Source of the DNA: Letharia columbiana | Taxonomy: Eukaryota; Ascomycota; Lecanoromycetes; Lecanorales; Parmeliaceae | Reading direction: 5' to 3' | Assembly: GCF_014066305.1 (NCBI RefSeq) | Contig: NW_023501083.1 | Coordinates: 248,001 to 312,000 of the forward strand | Length of the DNA: 64,000 bases | Shown: in pieces, positions 11,894 to 23,312 of the stretch | How positions within the stretch are numbered: the first letter of the stretch is position 1 | How the letters are laid out: each line of letters opens with the position of its first letter | Notes under the pieces: model-generated | What the model was told of the DNA's origin: nothing | Databases searched by the model: none | Seen by the model: only the letters and a program-made list of their open reading frames with translations | Position numbers and translations under genes: made by a program

Positions 11894-13678
11894 ATGCATC
11901 TCTTACCCTCCTTCCTCGCCCTCCTGGCCTCCTCTACTCTCTTAGCGTCAGCGACCCCAAGGTATTCAGACCTCCGTCAACGAGTTGATGCATCACACAC
12001 CCCTATTGCCGCCAATCAAACCATCACCAATCAGACCACCTGCGACAAAGAGCAATACACATACCAAGAGCTCGCTGGCTACGGCTTCGTGGCCTCCAAT
12101 GCCACAGACAAGTACGGCGATACCCTGGGCGGCTATGGTAGTGCCATCGCTATTGATCGAAGCTCATGGAAGAAGATGAAGAATGGGAGCTATACGGGGT
12201 TGTTGTGGGCCATCCCGGACAGGGGTTGGTACGTTGTGGGGAGCCTTTTCGCGCAACTTGAAGGAGTACTGACAGGAGACGTAGGAACACGGAAGGAACT
12301 CTCAATTACCAGAACCGCGTCCACAAATTCGCCATCACCCTGACGCCCAAGCCTAACGCTACCCTTGCAAATCCATCTGGACCAAACCTCCAATTCACCT
12401 ACGAGGACACCATCCTCTTCACCGGTCCCGATGGCACCCCGACAACCGGCCTTGACGCCGACGTCCTTGGGTCGATCACATATCCCGGCTTCCCAATCCT
12501 GCCCGTTGCTACCTTTACAGGTGATGGGTTTGGCGGCCCTGGTCCCGGCGGGAGACATATTCCCATTGACAGCGAAGGCCTTGCGCTCGCTTCCGATGGC
12601 GGGTTCTGGGTGTCGGATGAATACGGGCCGTATATATACCATTTCTCAGCACAAGGGCGTATGACACAAGCCATTATGCCTCCGGCCGCGTACATACCGC
12701 ATCGCAATGGCAGTATAAGCTTCAGTGCTGACTCACCACCGATCTACAACATCAATGAGACCATCATACCAGCCAACACTGTGACGGGAAGAGATAACAA
12801 CCAAGGACTGGAAGGATTAACCATATCGAGTGATGGGAAGACGCTGTATGCGCTTATGCAATCAGCTCTCGACCAAGAAGGCGGACCTAGCAACCCATAC
12901 CGTCTCCAGGCGAGACTGCTCGAATACGACATTTCCGACTCCAGCAACCCAGAGTACAAAGCTGAGTACGTTGTTACTTTGCCACTCTATACTGATCCAA
13001 CCGCCAAAGCTTCAAAGGCAACCAAAGTGGCTGCACAGTCCGAGATCCACTCCCTGGGCAACGATCAATTCCTTGTCCTTGCGCGCGACTCAGGCGCTGG
13101 ACACGGGCAGTCTTCATCTCTTAGCGTCTACCGCCACGCAGATATCTTTGACATCTCATCTTCCGGTGAAGCCACGGATATCGAATCTGCAGCGAACGAC
13201 GCAACGAACGGCAGCATCGCCTCAAGCACGGGCGTGCTCGATGCGGGCATCAAAGCAGCGGAGTATTGTACCTTTTTGGATTACAACGTTAATGCCCAGC
13301 TTGGTCGTTTCGGACTGCATAATGGAGGAGCGCAAGATGCGACCCTGCTTAATGAGAAATGGGAGAGTCTGGCGACGGTGCCTGTTGATGGAAAAGATGG
13401 GCAGGATGGGGAGTGGTTCTTGTTTAGTTTGAGTGACAACGACTTTATTACTCAGGATGGTACGTGTTTTTGCCTTTTTCACCCACCTGGTTTTCTTTCT
13501 CATCAAGGGGACGTTTGGATCAAGAGAAAGTAGACTGGCTTCGATGAGATGGCTGACTATGTACCTAGGCCACCTCAACTTCGGCAAATATGCCTACAAA
13601 GACGCTAGCGGCTACGATCTCGACAACCAAGCGCTCGTCTTCCAAATCCAAGTGCCAAAGAACGCGAGTCCGTCATGA
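11894..13678 (+). CDS. Secreted phytase-like esterase (esterase-like activity of phytase family)
   Basis: Three predicted exons: 11894-12228, 12285-13459 and 13569-13678, giving 539 aa. A clear signal peptide (MHLLPSFLALLASSTLLASA) starts the protein, and several N-glycosylation sequons follow (NQT, NGS, NET, NAT). The body resembles the phytase-like beta-propeller domain. Diagnostic stretches are GGYGSAIAID, LLWAIPDRGW, the central IDSEGLALASDGGFWVSDEYGP, DNNQGLEGLTISSDGKTLYALMQS, a long RLLEYDI segment, and FLVLARDSGAGHG. Family members are extracellular or periplasmic metal-dependent phosphoesterase-like proteins; actual phytase activity is unproven for most of them. Phases across both introns fit, and the C-terminus continues smoothly from FITQD to GHLNFGKY. 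Confidence 0.88.
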
Positions 13679-15482
13679 GGAGGTTGCCCATCCAACTTGG
13701 CCAAAATTGTATACCAAGGCGCACAAGTCCAGGAGAACTATAGCTTGTAAAACACCATTTGAAGCCACATTCATTCATTCACATGTTACCTTCATCCCAA
13801 TCCAATTAATTTCCATCTTTCCATTTCACATTCTCCTATCTAGTCTAACATAGCTGCCAACATCACCTCGTAATACAAACCATACACATCAATTCCCTGA
13901 AAACTCACCCCTCTATCCCAAGACAGGTCACATATAACCCCAGACACGGTTCTCAAAGCCCGAACGCCACGATAATGTTACGACGCTCCCTTCCGATTTC
14001 GCCACAAACCCTCATGCTAACAATGCACTTCTTGCCCTGCTAGCTCACCGGAGAGTTTGCGGGGGGGGGGCAAATTCATCGGGTTGTATGATGACGAGGG
14101 AGAGGAATTGCAAACGTGCTCGGCGGCTCACTCACTCACCCGCCCAGTACAGATCGCAGTTGTTGTTGTTGTTTTCTTTTGCTGTATGCATAGTTATCCT
14201 TATCTAGGCTCCATCCCATTCCATGCCATGCCATTCCATTCACTGGATCGATATCGGTGTACGTCCTACGTGCCCGTGTACACACACATACATGAAAAGT
14301 CCATCCCCCGTCTCATTCTTTCTTTCTTCCTTCCTTCCTGGCCCCCGACAACGCACTCTGGTTCTAGATGGATTTGGATTTCGACTTTCGACTTTCCCTC
14401 GCACCACGTGTGGTTATCGGGTCGACACTCCACTCCACTCCATAGGCGGGGTATTGGTTCTGGGTTTATCTGATCGTTGGGGTTTAATGTTTTTGTTGGG
14501 TGCGGCGTGTGGTTGGTTGGCTAGATGGGTGGACTGGCCGGGGGGGGGGAGGGGGTTTGTGGATGGGTGGAGGTTGGGTTGAGGTGGTGGGTGGAAGTAG
14601 GAGTGGGGTGGGGGGCGGTGGGTGGTGGACTTTACCGGGGGAGGGCAAGGGGGAAAGGTGTTGGTGGAGGGGTTGGTTTGAAGAAAGGGTGGATAGATCG
14701 GGATGAGAATGGAGTAGAAATGAGACTGACCCTTCATCGTTTGAAGCCATGTACATACCCATCGCCCGCTTTGACACATCTTCTCCTTACCACCCACCGC
14801 TCTCCAGGACCGAAAATCCGTCTTTCCCGGCGGATGATCCTTTGCAAGACTTGTTCTTTCGACGCCACGTTTCGCCAGGGCGGCACGACCGTCTTCTCTT
14901 CCGGACGAATACCACAGCGAGTGTCGGACCGCCCGTGGACGGTGGGGACATGGCGATGTCAGGACACGAGTTGGGGAATTATCATGGAAGGAAGGGGGCG
15001 GGGGCTTGATGATTTCGGTCTGTTTGCCGCTACGGGCGGTTGGGAGAGCTTGGGGTGGTGACTGAGGGATATGTTGGGGAGTTGTGAATGCGCGGGGTTT
15101 TGTGCGTACTGGATAAGTGGGACGGATGAAGAGAGGGAGGTTTTTTTCTCAAAGGATTGGAGTGAGGGGATGTGTAGAGCAGCTGGGGTAGAGTATGCGT
15201 CATGGAGAACAGCAGTCGGTAAGAGAGGAGGGGGAACAGGGGGGGAGCGTGGTTTGAGCGAGTACTCGAATGGGATTCCAGGTCAAGTTTATCATAACGC
15301 AGCATCCTATCCATTCCTCGGACGACTTGTCCTACCCAGATTCCCATGGGTTGGTGAAGCAACCCCGCAGCGTGAAAAGCTCACTGCTGTTCGAGTGCTC
15401 GTCAGCAGGTGCTCGCAGGACTTCCATGGGCGACATCTAGCCATACCGTCCACACACGTATCCTCCTACCCAAGCTTTGCAG
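13679..15482. other. G-rich low-complexity intergenic region
   Basis: No supported gene. The plus strand has dense G runs at about 14066-14075 and especially 14525-14660, with multiple GGG/GGGG tracts that could form G-quadruplexes. Frames on both strands across 14400-14800 are Gly/Trp- or Pro-rich artefacts. The rest, to 15482, is ordinary composition without motifs. Confidence 0.55.
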
Positions 15483-15725
15483 CTAGACACCACCCAACCT
15501 TTCCCGCCTCTCCGCTAGTGTAGTATAGATCTCAACCGGCGCGTGTAGTGCCTGATGCTCCGTCTTGCTGCAGTACGTGACATGATTCACCTCGCACACG
15601 CCCTCATCTCCTCCCTTGTGCTTCTCGCAAAATCGGTTGTTGCAGAGCAAGCATATTTTAGAAGGTCCGTCTTGCTTGTGCTGAGGTTTGCCCTCACGCA
15701 TCCGGCGGCACCTGTAGCAGTCCAT
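15483..15725 (-). CDS. Small cysteine/histidine-rich putative zinc-binding protein
   Basis: An 80-residue single-exon frame starting at the ATG at 15725 (MDCYRCRRMREGK). Cysteines and histidines are spaced CxxC (3, 6), CxxC (25, 28), CxxxxCxxH-like (28, 33, 36), then C44, H48, C52 and H57, consistent with two zinc sites. It ends in a charged helix (LAERRERLGG). No family could be named with confidence. The frame stays open upstream to 16085, but that extension has no coding character. It could alternatively be the last exon of a larger gene. Confidence 0.5.
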   Translation of the reverse strand: MDCYRCRRMREGKPQHKQDGPSKICLLCNNRFCEKHKGGDEGVCEVNHVTYCSKTEHQALHAPVEIYTTLAERRERLGGV

Positions 15726-16442
15726 CGTGTTTTTCCGGGTCCTCGCTGTTCGAGCAGGGCGAGGTAGCGAGATGATTGTACCTTGGCTAGTGTAAGTATG
15801 GTGTGGTCGTGTCGGATGTCTGGATGGCGACGGGTAGAAGGCAGACTTTGGAAGATGGGGGAAGCGGGGATGTGCTGTCAGATGCATGACCAAGCCCGCA
15901 GAGGGCAGGTGCTTTTTTAGGCTAGCTTGTGTGTCTCGACCAGCAAAAGGCAGCCCTGTAAGTCCCTGCAGAGGTTTGAGAGGACAACAATGCAGCAATT
16001 GGAGTCCTTTCCTTGCCATCCTCGGCCACACCTCGCAATATTTGCATCCGTCCAGCCAGTCATGACCCGTGGTAGTCAGCACCACGCAGGGAACAGCGCG
16101 TCGGTGCGCGCCAAGCGTTGGAGCTAAACTGCCCTAGCGTCTTTCGTATTCGAAAGATTGACTTGATCCAGTCTCGCGAGATGAGCCTTGAGAGAAGTAG
16201 ATATCGAAGGGGAGCCTGAATGACTCCATCCTGCAGATTAAATGGGCCGGCACTGTGCGTGTTGGGTTCGGCCGTGCATGAAGGTGGGGAGTCGGTGGGG
16301 TCGAGGTAAGGACATTCCTGAGTACTCAAGATAAAGGCAAGGTTCGTCTGCAGTACCTGTCGTCCATCGGCTCGTCAAGCCTTCCAAAGAGATAGCAGTA
16401 CTATTTCGTTCAAGCCGTGGATTGCTTTTGCAGCAAGGAGGA
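15726..16442. other. Intergenic, no supported gene
   Basis: 0.7 kb upstream of both the small zinc-binding protein (minus) and the pyruvate decarboxylase relic (plus). No recognisable coding segment was found. The 5' end of the decarboxylase relic may extend a little into it, but no start codon could be placed. Confidence 0.4.
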
Positions 16443-17275
16443 GTCAAGATCTCCGGAGATACCCTTGTCGGTAGCTATGTCATGTAAAGGCAGCGCCAGC
16501 TTGGCCTCAAGTCCATCTTCGGGGTACCTGGAGGTAATTCGTCTCACATGATTCTTCGCGTCAAAGGATTTGACCATGCTTCAGACTATGAACTCGCCCT
16601 TCTCGACCTCATCCCTAAAGCTGGTCTTGAGTGGAAGGGAAGCCCCAACGACTTGAATGCTGCATATGCTGCAGACGGCTATTCTCGCATTAGCAACGGC
16701 ATCGGCGCCCTCGTGACAACATACGGTCCTGGCGAGCGCTCTGCCCTTTGTAGCATTGCTGGAGCTTATTGCGAATATGTGCCAGTGTTGCATATCGTAG
16801 GTTATCCGTCCGTGGAGACCATGAAGGCTCACAAGATCATGCATCACTCCCTTGGTAGGCTTTCTCTGACCTATTACGGCATGACCTGAACCCATACTTT
16901 TCATCTTGAACAATGGCGGATACACGATTGAACGCATCATCCACCGCCCGCGCGAGGATTATAACCACGTTCCGATGTGGAAGTATGGTGAATTGCTCGA
17001 TGCGTTCGAAGCAGGGTACAAGAACAAGGCGTACCAGGTGCGAACATGCAAGGAATGGGACGATCTTTTGAGGGAAAAGACTCTTAACGAAGCCTCGTGT
17101 GCCCAGGTAAGTCCCCGCAATACCTTACACGTTGAGGCACTCTTGTACTGTTATGGTTTTGATGTGCTAAGACGCTGTTTGTTAGATCATAGAGATATTT
17201 CTGGATGAGTCAGATGCCCCAGAAGCATTGAAGGCGCTTGGTAAAATGATTGACCAGAAGAACGCTAAGAAATAA
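16443..17275 (+). pseudogene. Pyruvate decarboxylase relic with large internal deletion
   Basis: The N-terminal part reads GDTLVGSYVM, an in-frame TAA (16485-16487), RQRQLGLKSIFGVPG, a 51-bp intron (16534-16584), then DYELALLDLIP, LNAAYAADGYSRI and EYVPVLHIVGYPS up to MHHSLG (about 16855). This is the TPP-enzyme Pyr domain. About 36 bases later the sequence resumes at PILFILNNGGYTIERIIH, close to the C-terminus of the family, and runs to IDQKNAKK plus stop after one more intron (from about 17107 to the acceptor near 17186). About 350 residues are missing, including the central domain and the GDGS-type TPP/Mg motif, so the enzyme cannot work. The normally invariant Glu of the NELNA motif is Asp (NDLNA). 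The TAA could come from CAA by one C-to-T change. An assembly collapse is an alternative to true deletion. Confidence 0.82.
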
Positions 17276-17454
17276 AGGCTTGGCGCGAGAAATGGCCATA
17301 TTCTCATAGACAAGACAGAACGCGCAATTCATGTCTATTCTACCAACTTCTTCCACTAGCATTTAGGCATTTTGTCAGTGTTTGCTAGTGAAGCTGGTAT
17401 ATATATGTAACATGCATCTGCGTTATGCGCCTCGAAGAGCTGGTGTTGGACTCT

Positions 17455-18480
17455 ATACTGGTTGATGAGCAACAGCGATATCCTCGGGATACTCAGGCCG
17501 GTATGATTCCGAGCTCATAGAAGTTGTCACCAAGAAATTCCGGGAAGCAAGACTGTGCTTTCCATTCTTGAAGAGTTGCATGGAGCTCCTCGAGATTAGC
17601 TGTGGTCCAAGAGTATACTGGCCAATCTCACAGTTTTGATTCCTTGCATCAAGCCAGCCCAAGCCTGCCTGCAACAACCACATGTGAGTCAGCGAAGTTT
17701 TCCAAGCCTCCAATATCGATCCAATCTTTGGGAGACCTACCAACACGGCATTTGCCAAGAAAGCTGAGCAGATGCTGCAAGCACAGCGTCGGAATTCTTT
17801 TGGACGAGCGTCCCAACAGCCTCACCAAGCTGAACGCATTGCCTCGATGATCGAGTGCTATTCGGTGCAAGGCAGCCGATTTGCAGATGCTGGCGAGATG
17901 AGTAGCCGAGAGTGCAACCAATGATTGCATTGCGTAGTCATGTCTTGTAGCGAGTGACACAAAGCTGGTATTCATTGTGTAAGGTCGCCCCAATTCGCAG
18001 TCAACATAGGTAAAGGGCAGCGTACTCTGACATCTTGTGCGCCCAAGTAGTGAAACTCGCAGATTTGGAAAGCTCGAGGTTTTCCGACATGGTGCACAGA
18101 TGGAACAGTAGGCGGCATTCTTCGGTTGAGAGGTCGTCAGGATTTGGCGGAGCAGTGACCTGCATGTGAGGGAAGGGAAATCTTTTCGTCTGCTGCCAAT
18201 CATATGTGCCGACTTCAATTCAAATCGGCCAAGTGAACTCTCCAATAGTCGATACCGGTGAGGCATTTTCTGCAGCAGCAAGATTATCCATGTAGGCGCA
18301 TCTTAGACCACGCTTCGTGCAATTGCGGCTAGTAGAACCAATCAAAAATAGACACGGGAGCTCGAAGAGGAAGAACGCGGACCACTGAGGAAAGTATTCA
18401 TCGCAGCGAACCTTGCGATTCTTGCAAGTTTGGCAGCCTTTCCTGGACTTCGTGTGGGCCTTGCGGGTAGAAGAAGACAT
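17455..18480 (-). pseudogene. Broken Zn(II)2Cys6 transcription factor (sterol-uptake-regulator-like)
   Basis: From the ATG at 18480 the protein begins MSSSTRKAHTKSRKGCQTC and KNRKVRC, the first half of a Zn2Cys6 cluster; after an intron it continues NCTKRGLRCAY. The expected fourth cysteine is missing: the codon before RNC is AGC, or a His if spliced. An in-frame TGA lies at 18220-18222. The same frame then continues with good coding sense (VGTYDWQQTKRFPFPHMQ, then LSTEECRLLFHLCTMSENL). Later pieces HDYAMQSLVALSATHLAS, NSDAVLAASAQLSWQ and WAGLMQGIKTVRLASILL match the C-terminal region of fungal Zn2Cys6 regulators of the UPC2/sterol-uptake type, but they sit in different frames. There is a frameshift near 17822-17846, and a TAA at 17596-17598 ends the last piece. 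It converges on the decarboxylase relic. Confidence 0.75.
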
Positions 18481-20767
18481 GATCCAGACAATAGAGTTCA
18501 AGTTGGTAACACCTGGACTGCAGAATGCTGGAGGTCTTGAGGATAGGTTCAGGCAAAACCCTCACCTTGGTGGGGTCATAGAGCGTGCTAATCGCTACTA
18601 GAGGTTCAAATTGCTGCTGACAGTGCAGCCATTCCGCCCGGCACCCCTCAAGGTAGCGGGTTGTGATACAGCCTTGAAGTATCTTCCGATCCTATCATCC
18701 GTTTCACCAGAGGTAGGTTCGGCGCGTAGTCAAGCATGAGTGTAGTCTTCAAAATCTCCAACTCAACAGTCTTCCAGACCGTCTTCACAAGATCGCTATC
18801 AGTGTTTTGTTTATAGATGGCAGCTATTGGGCTTGGTGCTTCATGCGAGAGATGGCTGCAAGAATCGATTGATCTGACGGTTTCCAACGCCGTTACCTGT
18901 ATGCCCATGCCTCGATCTCGTAGTGTAGCGGTCAAGGACTAAGCCCGAGAATCGGAGAGAGCATCTGACTCGGACTATGCACAGCGTGCTGACTGCTAGT
19001 TCTTCGATGCAGCTCTTCTGGTACATCATCATCTCTGCTTAAGAGAGAGTCCTAGGCTGGTGGAGTTCCTTGAATGTCTTCTCTTTTTCCATTGGCTCGG
19101 GATACCATTGACGTAGACTCCAAAGGAGACCGACAGAGACGACGGCTTCAACAAGACTTGCAGCTAGGTTCTCTGCCTTCGGCGAATTCCCGGTTCGAAG
19201 GAAGGACTTCTGGAGTCTGTTCCAGAATGACATGTTGATTTGGCGGGTCCTGTCCAAAGGAAGATCACAGGAGATGGCTTGCAGAGTGTTGTCAGCGAAC
19301 CTTTTGTATCGATCGGGTTGTATTGGTTTAACGGACAAGTAAATCAATTGTGACTTATCGGAACGGGATAACAGTTGTTCCGGTTTCAAAATAGGTATGT
19401 AGGCACGTAGGTACCTTTTCGTTCCTCCAGCCCTACCGCTCCAAAAACATCAATGAAGCGAGCTCAGTTGGCAAGAACCACGACTGATGATGGTCAATAA
19501 TTAGCACCAACCTCGATCGTGGAGCGACCAAAATCGTGGTGCGACAGTCGCTATTGAGCACTCTCTGCCTTAGCGCAATGATGTGTAGAGACACAAACAT
19601 GATCTGGATGGAGGGCGGAGAATGGAGCAACAGCGATAGGCTCCGCGAAAGATGCCATGAAAATCTGCTTTATCCCATTCAATGGACTGAACACATACTC
19701 GGCAACCATCCATCTAGCAACTGGGCTCTCCAGGATTCAACTATCGTCAAATTCCCTGTTGACAATACATTCTCTACAACCTAAAGCCATACCAGAGATT
19801 AGAGCCGTAAAAGCGACATCCCGGGGAAGAAGTGATGGGCTTTACTCGCACACTGAGCTCTTATCACATGCCGAATCGAGCAGTCTTCCTCGTGGAGCTT
19901 TGTTGTCAACCCTTCCTCAATAACGGCCAATAGCAACAGCAGTCACTCTCACATTTCTTCTCACAATCATCGTTCTCCTTCTATCAACTCTCCTTCCGCT
20001 CATAGCTCTCTTACGCCTCGCACTTGTACCGAATGATATGGAACTAACAACGGTTAAACCCACATCAGACAGCTTGAACCTCGCCCCGCTCCCCGTTTCT
20101 TTTCCCGTCCCCGTCACGGATATCAATCTCGACTGTCTGCCGCAGCCTGCGTTATTCCATCAACCTCTAAAAACAGATGTCATCAGGGTTTTTTGCCATA
20201 GCCAGATCTGACATCGAAGTCTACATTCGTTTCCAAGAGGATAGCCCGATCTTGCGCCATGAGTATGTTCTCGGCTAGGGGAAAGTGAAAATGATTTTAT
20301 ACTCCAGCGCCACTAATGAATCTGTTTACAGACGGCGATGTGCCTTTGTTTTTAGGGATCTCCTTGAAGATGGCAAGGGAATGCTACAGAAAAATATTTG
20401 CGCCGGGTGCTTTGGTCTAGGGCCCACCGGAGCATAAGACTCGCCACTGCGTATTGCCCCGGCGTCGTGGGAGACGTTTCCAACCGACGAGCTGGGACTG
20501 AGGTTGGTATATATATCTTGTGCCCTATTTTCCTGGGCTAGCCTCTGGCATTTACACGTGTGGCGGTATGCTGCAGGCTCTGCAATTTTGTAAAGTACGT
20601 GCATTTTTTTATGGCTTCAAAGTGATATTCACGGCGATTCTAAAACATGCTGTTGCTCCCCCGCGTGCGTTCCCATCTGCTGGCTTCCCTTGTCCCACTG
20701 TCCAACCTCTGACAAACCGAGAAAGTCATTACTTTTCTACTCTATTTCTCGAATTTTCGGTTTAATG
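18481..20767. other. Region of unrecognised coding-like fragments
   Basis: 2.3 kb with no complete gene recognised. On the minus strand two stretches read like protein: 19039-19389 (with FWNRLQKSFLRTG, AASLVEAVVSVGLLWSL) and 18648-18935 (with AIYKQNTDSDLVKTVW, KTTLMLDYAPNLPLVKRM). They are separated by stops and frame changes and may be remnants of one decayed gene upstream of the broken regulator. No family could be assigned. The remainder (19400-20767) shows nothing convincing. Confidence 0.35.
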
Positions 20768-21595
20768 TCAAGATTGGACTTCGCCCTTATCCGCGAGAGC
20801 TGCATGGAACACTCTCAGCATGATTGGCGGCACACCCGTAGAATTCAACGACGTCCAATTCGAAGCCCAAACATCACCAGGTGCTGGGATCATCCCCGCT
20901 GGCTGATTAGAAAAGGAATTCATGATCGTGTCAAATGGTGATCCGGATTCCCACATGAATAGACTGAGGACGGACTGCTTGGGCTGCTCCGCTGTAAGCA
21001 GATGATTGTCAGTGTTGTTACACTGTCCAGGAATGACCCCAGGACTCCTCACTGCTCGGTATCACGACCACCCCTCCAGACCCCAACGGCCCATTGAGCA
21101 GACACTTCGTCATCATGAAGTTCCCCCCAGCGTTAATCTTCGCCCAGCTTGTCCCGCCCAGAGCATTGATAGAGCCATATCCTGAAGCATAGCTCAGAAG
21201 TGCGAAGTTGCACGAGTCTAGGTTTCAGGCATTGTCAGCACGTCGACCCCATCTCTCCTCTACGATGTACTTCTCGGCCGGTCATACATACTCGATGTAT
21301 AATACCTAGGTACCTGGACAACCCAACTGAGATGAGCTGCTCCCACGATGCCAATCACACCAGGCCAGGAGCCTGTTTCATCTGCTCTCATCTGCTCCTC
21401 GTCGAAAACGCGGTGGACATTGTCTTGGTAATTTGCGAACGACTCCAGGAGAGGATGGCAATCAACGATGTTCGGCGAGCCATAAGTCTGTCGGCCACAG
21501 TAATACTCTCCGGTGTTATCTGGAGAACTCACGGATATGGAACTGGTAAGAGAGACGGAGAGGAGAGAAAAAGCCCATGCTAGGCAGTGTAGCAT
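20768..21595 (-). CDS. Secreted protein of unknown function, four-cysteine paralogue
   Basis: Three predicted exons: 21595-21292, 21217-21053 and 20991-20768, giving 230 aa. The first donor is GTATGT and the phases fit. The ATG at 21595 opens a signal peptide (MLHCLAWAFSLLSVSLTSS). The mature protein has four cysteines: EYYCGRQTYGSP, IVDCHPLL, NSCNFALLSYASG and MTKCLLNGPLG. Later come LSLFMWESGSPFDTIMN and an N-glycosylation-rich stretch (NWTSLNSTG). No named family is recognised. The protein aligns along its length with the divergently transcribed gene at 22083: YG(S/K)P.x.(V/A)D, (F/I)ALL.YA, ESGSPF and LNSTG versus LNSSG. An apoplastic or cell-wall role is only inferred from secretion. Confidence 0.72.
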
Positions 21596-22082
21596 TGTCA
21601 GGATGAATTTAAAAAGTGGGGAGACGATGTCTGATAACACACCTCGAGAGAAGAAACTCGCGCATTGCGACTTATTCGACTATCGGATGTCCATGTCAAA
21701 CTTTTCGAATTCTGCCACGCGGTTTTCATATGCCGCAAACCCCAAGGACGCTGTGGGGAACGCATAAAGGATGGCGATAGGCGGCGCTTCTGACGATTAA
21801 CTCGAAACTACCCATGTCACACTCCCGACAATCGCACGCCATATCGAGGTACCTGACCATCAAGATCGGTTCTTCTGCCCTACTTGTAACCACAAAAAGA
21901 TAACAAGCTCTCGACGGTCTGGACTGCGCGTTGCCCCTCGGGATCCCCACCAGCAAGCGATATATTCCCGGAAGCTACGCGTGGGGTATCGTCACAGGCG
22001 CTGGCTCCTTATATGAGCATCCTATCTCATCATTCGCAATGGTCTTGAACGTTGCTCTATCGATTTCCGGCCTGTGTCAGCT
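21596..22082. promoter_or_regulatory. Shared divergent upstream region of the secreted paralogues
   Basis: 487 bases between the two opposed start codons. It must contain both promoters. No specific operator was identified. Confidence 0.45.
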
Positions 22083-23117
22083 ATGCTCCTCTTCTCGCTC
22101 CTCCCCTCGCTCCTCCCCACCGCTCTCCTCGCTCTCTCCGCCCTCCCTCTCCCCATCCAATCCGCCTCCATCCTCTGCGCCGAAAACCTCTACGGCAAAC
22201 CCCGCCTCGCCGACGCAATGACAATCGGTAACAACCTCCCCTACGTCAAAGTAGACCCCTACGACCAAATGGACGCCGCGCGCTTATTCGCCGAACCGGC
22301 ATTCTTCACCCCAAAGTTCCAAGGACTGCGGAACACATGGAGATCGGCCATCGAACAATTGCCTCGGGTGTGGCGATTCCGTACGTCGCTCATCCTCTCC
22401 TCTCAACCCCCCCCCTCACTCAAGCGAGCCAGATCTCGACTGTACGGAGCTCCAGAATGCTATTTGTTGACGGAACGGGTGTGAACAGGATCCGCACGCA
22501 TCGCCCTCCTCTTCTACGCCGACGCAGCCGGCCAAGTCGCCACTCCCAGCGTCAATTCGAACTGGCGTCTCATCCAAGCCGCCGCGGCTGGCGTGCTGCA
22601 GTATTGCGTCCGCGGCCAGCGGGGCGTTGGCGGCGTGTGGATCATCTCCGGTACCGTCCTCTCCCCCTTCTCTCCCAACCTCCCCATCCATTCCATCACC
22701 CGCGTCGTCAATACCCCCCCCGACCACGTCCACCCTTTTTCACGGAAACCCATCGATTTCCCACATTACCACGTGGAGGAACGACGGGGCATGCATGTGG
22801 CTGACGCACAGCTTCCCGTCTCGCCGTGGGCAGACCACACGCAGACGCCCTACCTCTCCCTCTACCTTTACGAATCAGGCTCCCCGTTCGAGGACGTGCT
22901 GAACAGATATATGATCACGGGGCTCGGGGTCAACCCGTTCAATCCGAGGGGTTTCGGCGTCGAGGGTGTGGCGCTCAATTCCTCGGGGGTGCTGGGAGCG
23001 GTGGAGGACCAGGCGGTGTTGGCGGGGGATGTTGCCGCGACGGCGGGGATAGGGGCGGCGCCGGGTCCGGCGCCGAGTGTGGTTGCGGTGTTGCGGGGGG
23101 AGTTGGGGGTTCAATGA
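22083..23117 (+). CDS. Secreted protein of unknown function, two-cysteine paralogue
   Basis: Two predicted exons, 22083-22380 and 22489-23117, giving 308 aa. The ATG at 22083 starts a strong signal peptide (MLLFSLLPSLLPTALLALSA) cleaved near PIQSAS. It is homologous to the minus-strand neighbour: ILCAENLYGKPRLADA, RSARIALLFYADAAG, LQYCVRGQRGVGG, YLYESGSPFEDVLNRY, GVALNSSG. Two of the neighbour's four cysteines are replaced by Ala here (LADA for IVDC, SARIALL for SCNFALL). The segment between WIISG and PYLSLYLYESG is about 60 residues longer than in the paralogue and Pro-rich. It is in frame, but part of it could be an unrecognised intron. The C-terminus is Ala/Gly/Val-rich. Function unknown. 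Confidence 0.68.
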
Positions 23118-23312
23118 GGATAGGCAGGGTTGTGGACGGATGTAGGAGGGAGCATGGGAGCATGGAAGGGAAAATCGATGGATAGCCTTTGATGTTAGCC
23201 GGGCAAAGGACCTCTAATGCTATTTTCTAAGCTTCGCAGACTGCAATAATTAGCCAGCACAGTACGATCTAAACACCGCCAGCCCCTTTCCTACCAAAGC
23301 CCTATCTCTTTC

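Noticed and set aside
14414..15061. Long frames on both strands in the G-rich spacer
   Set aside because: Composition-driven Gly/Trp or Pro/His strings; no start context, splice sites or domains.
22074..22082. Start of the plus-strand secreted paralogue at 22074
   Set aside because: The codon there is GTG; the first true ATG is 22083 and begins the signal peptide.
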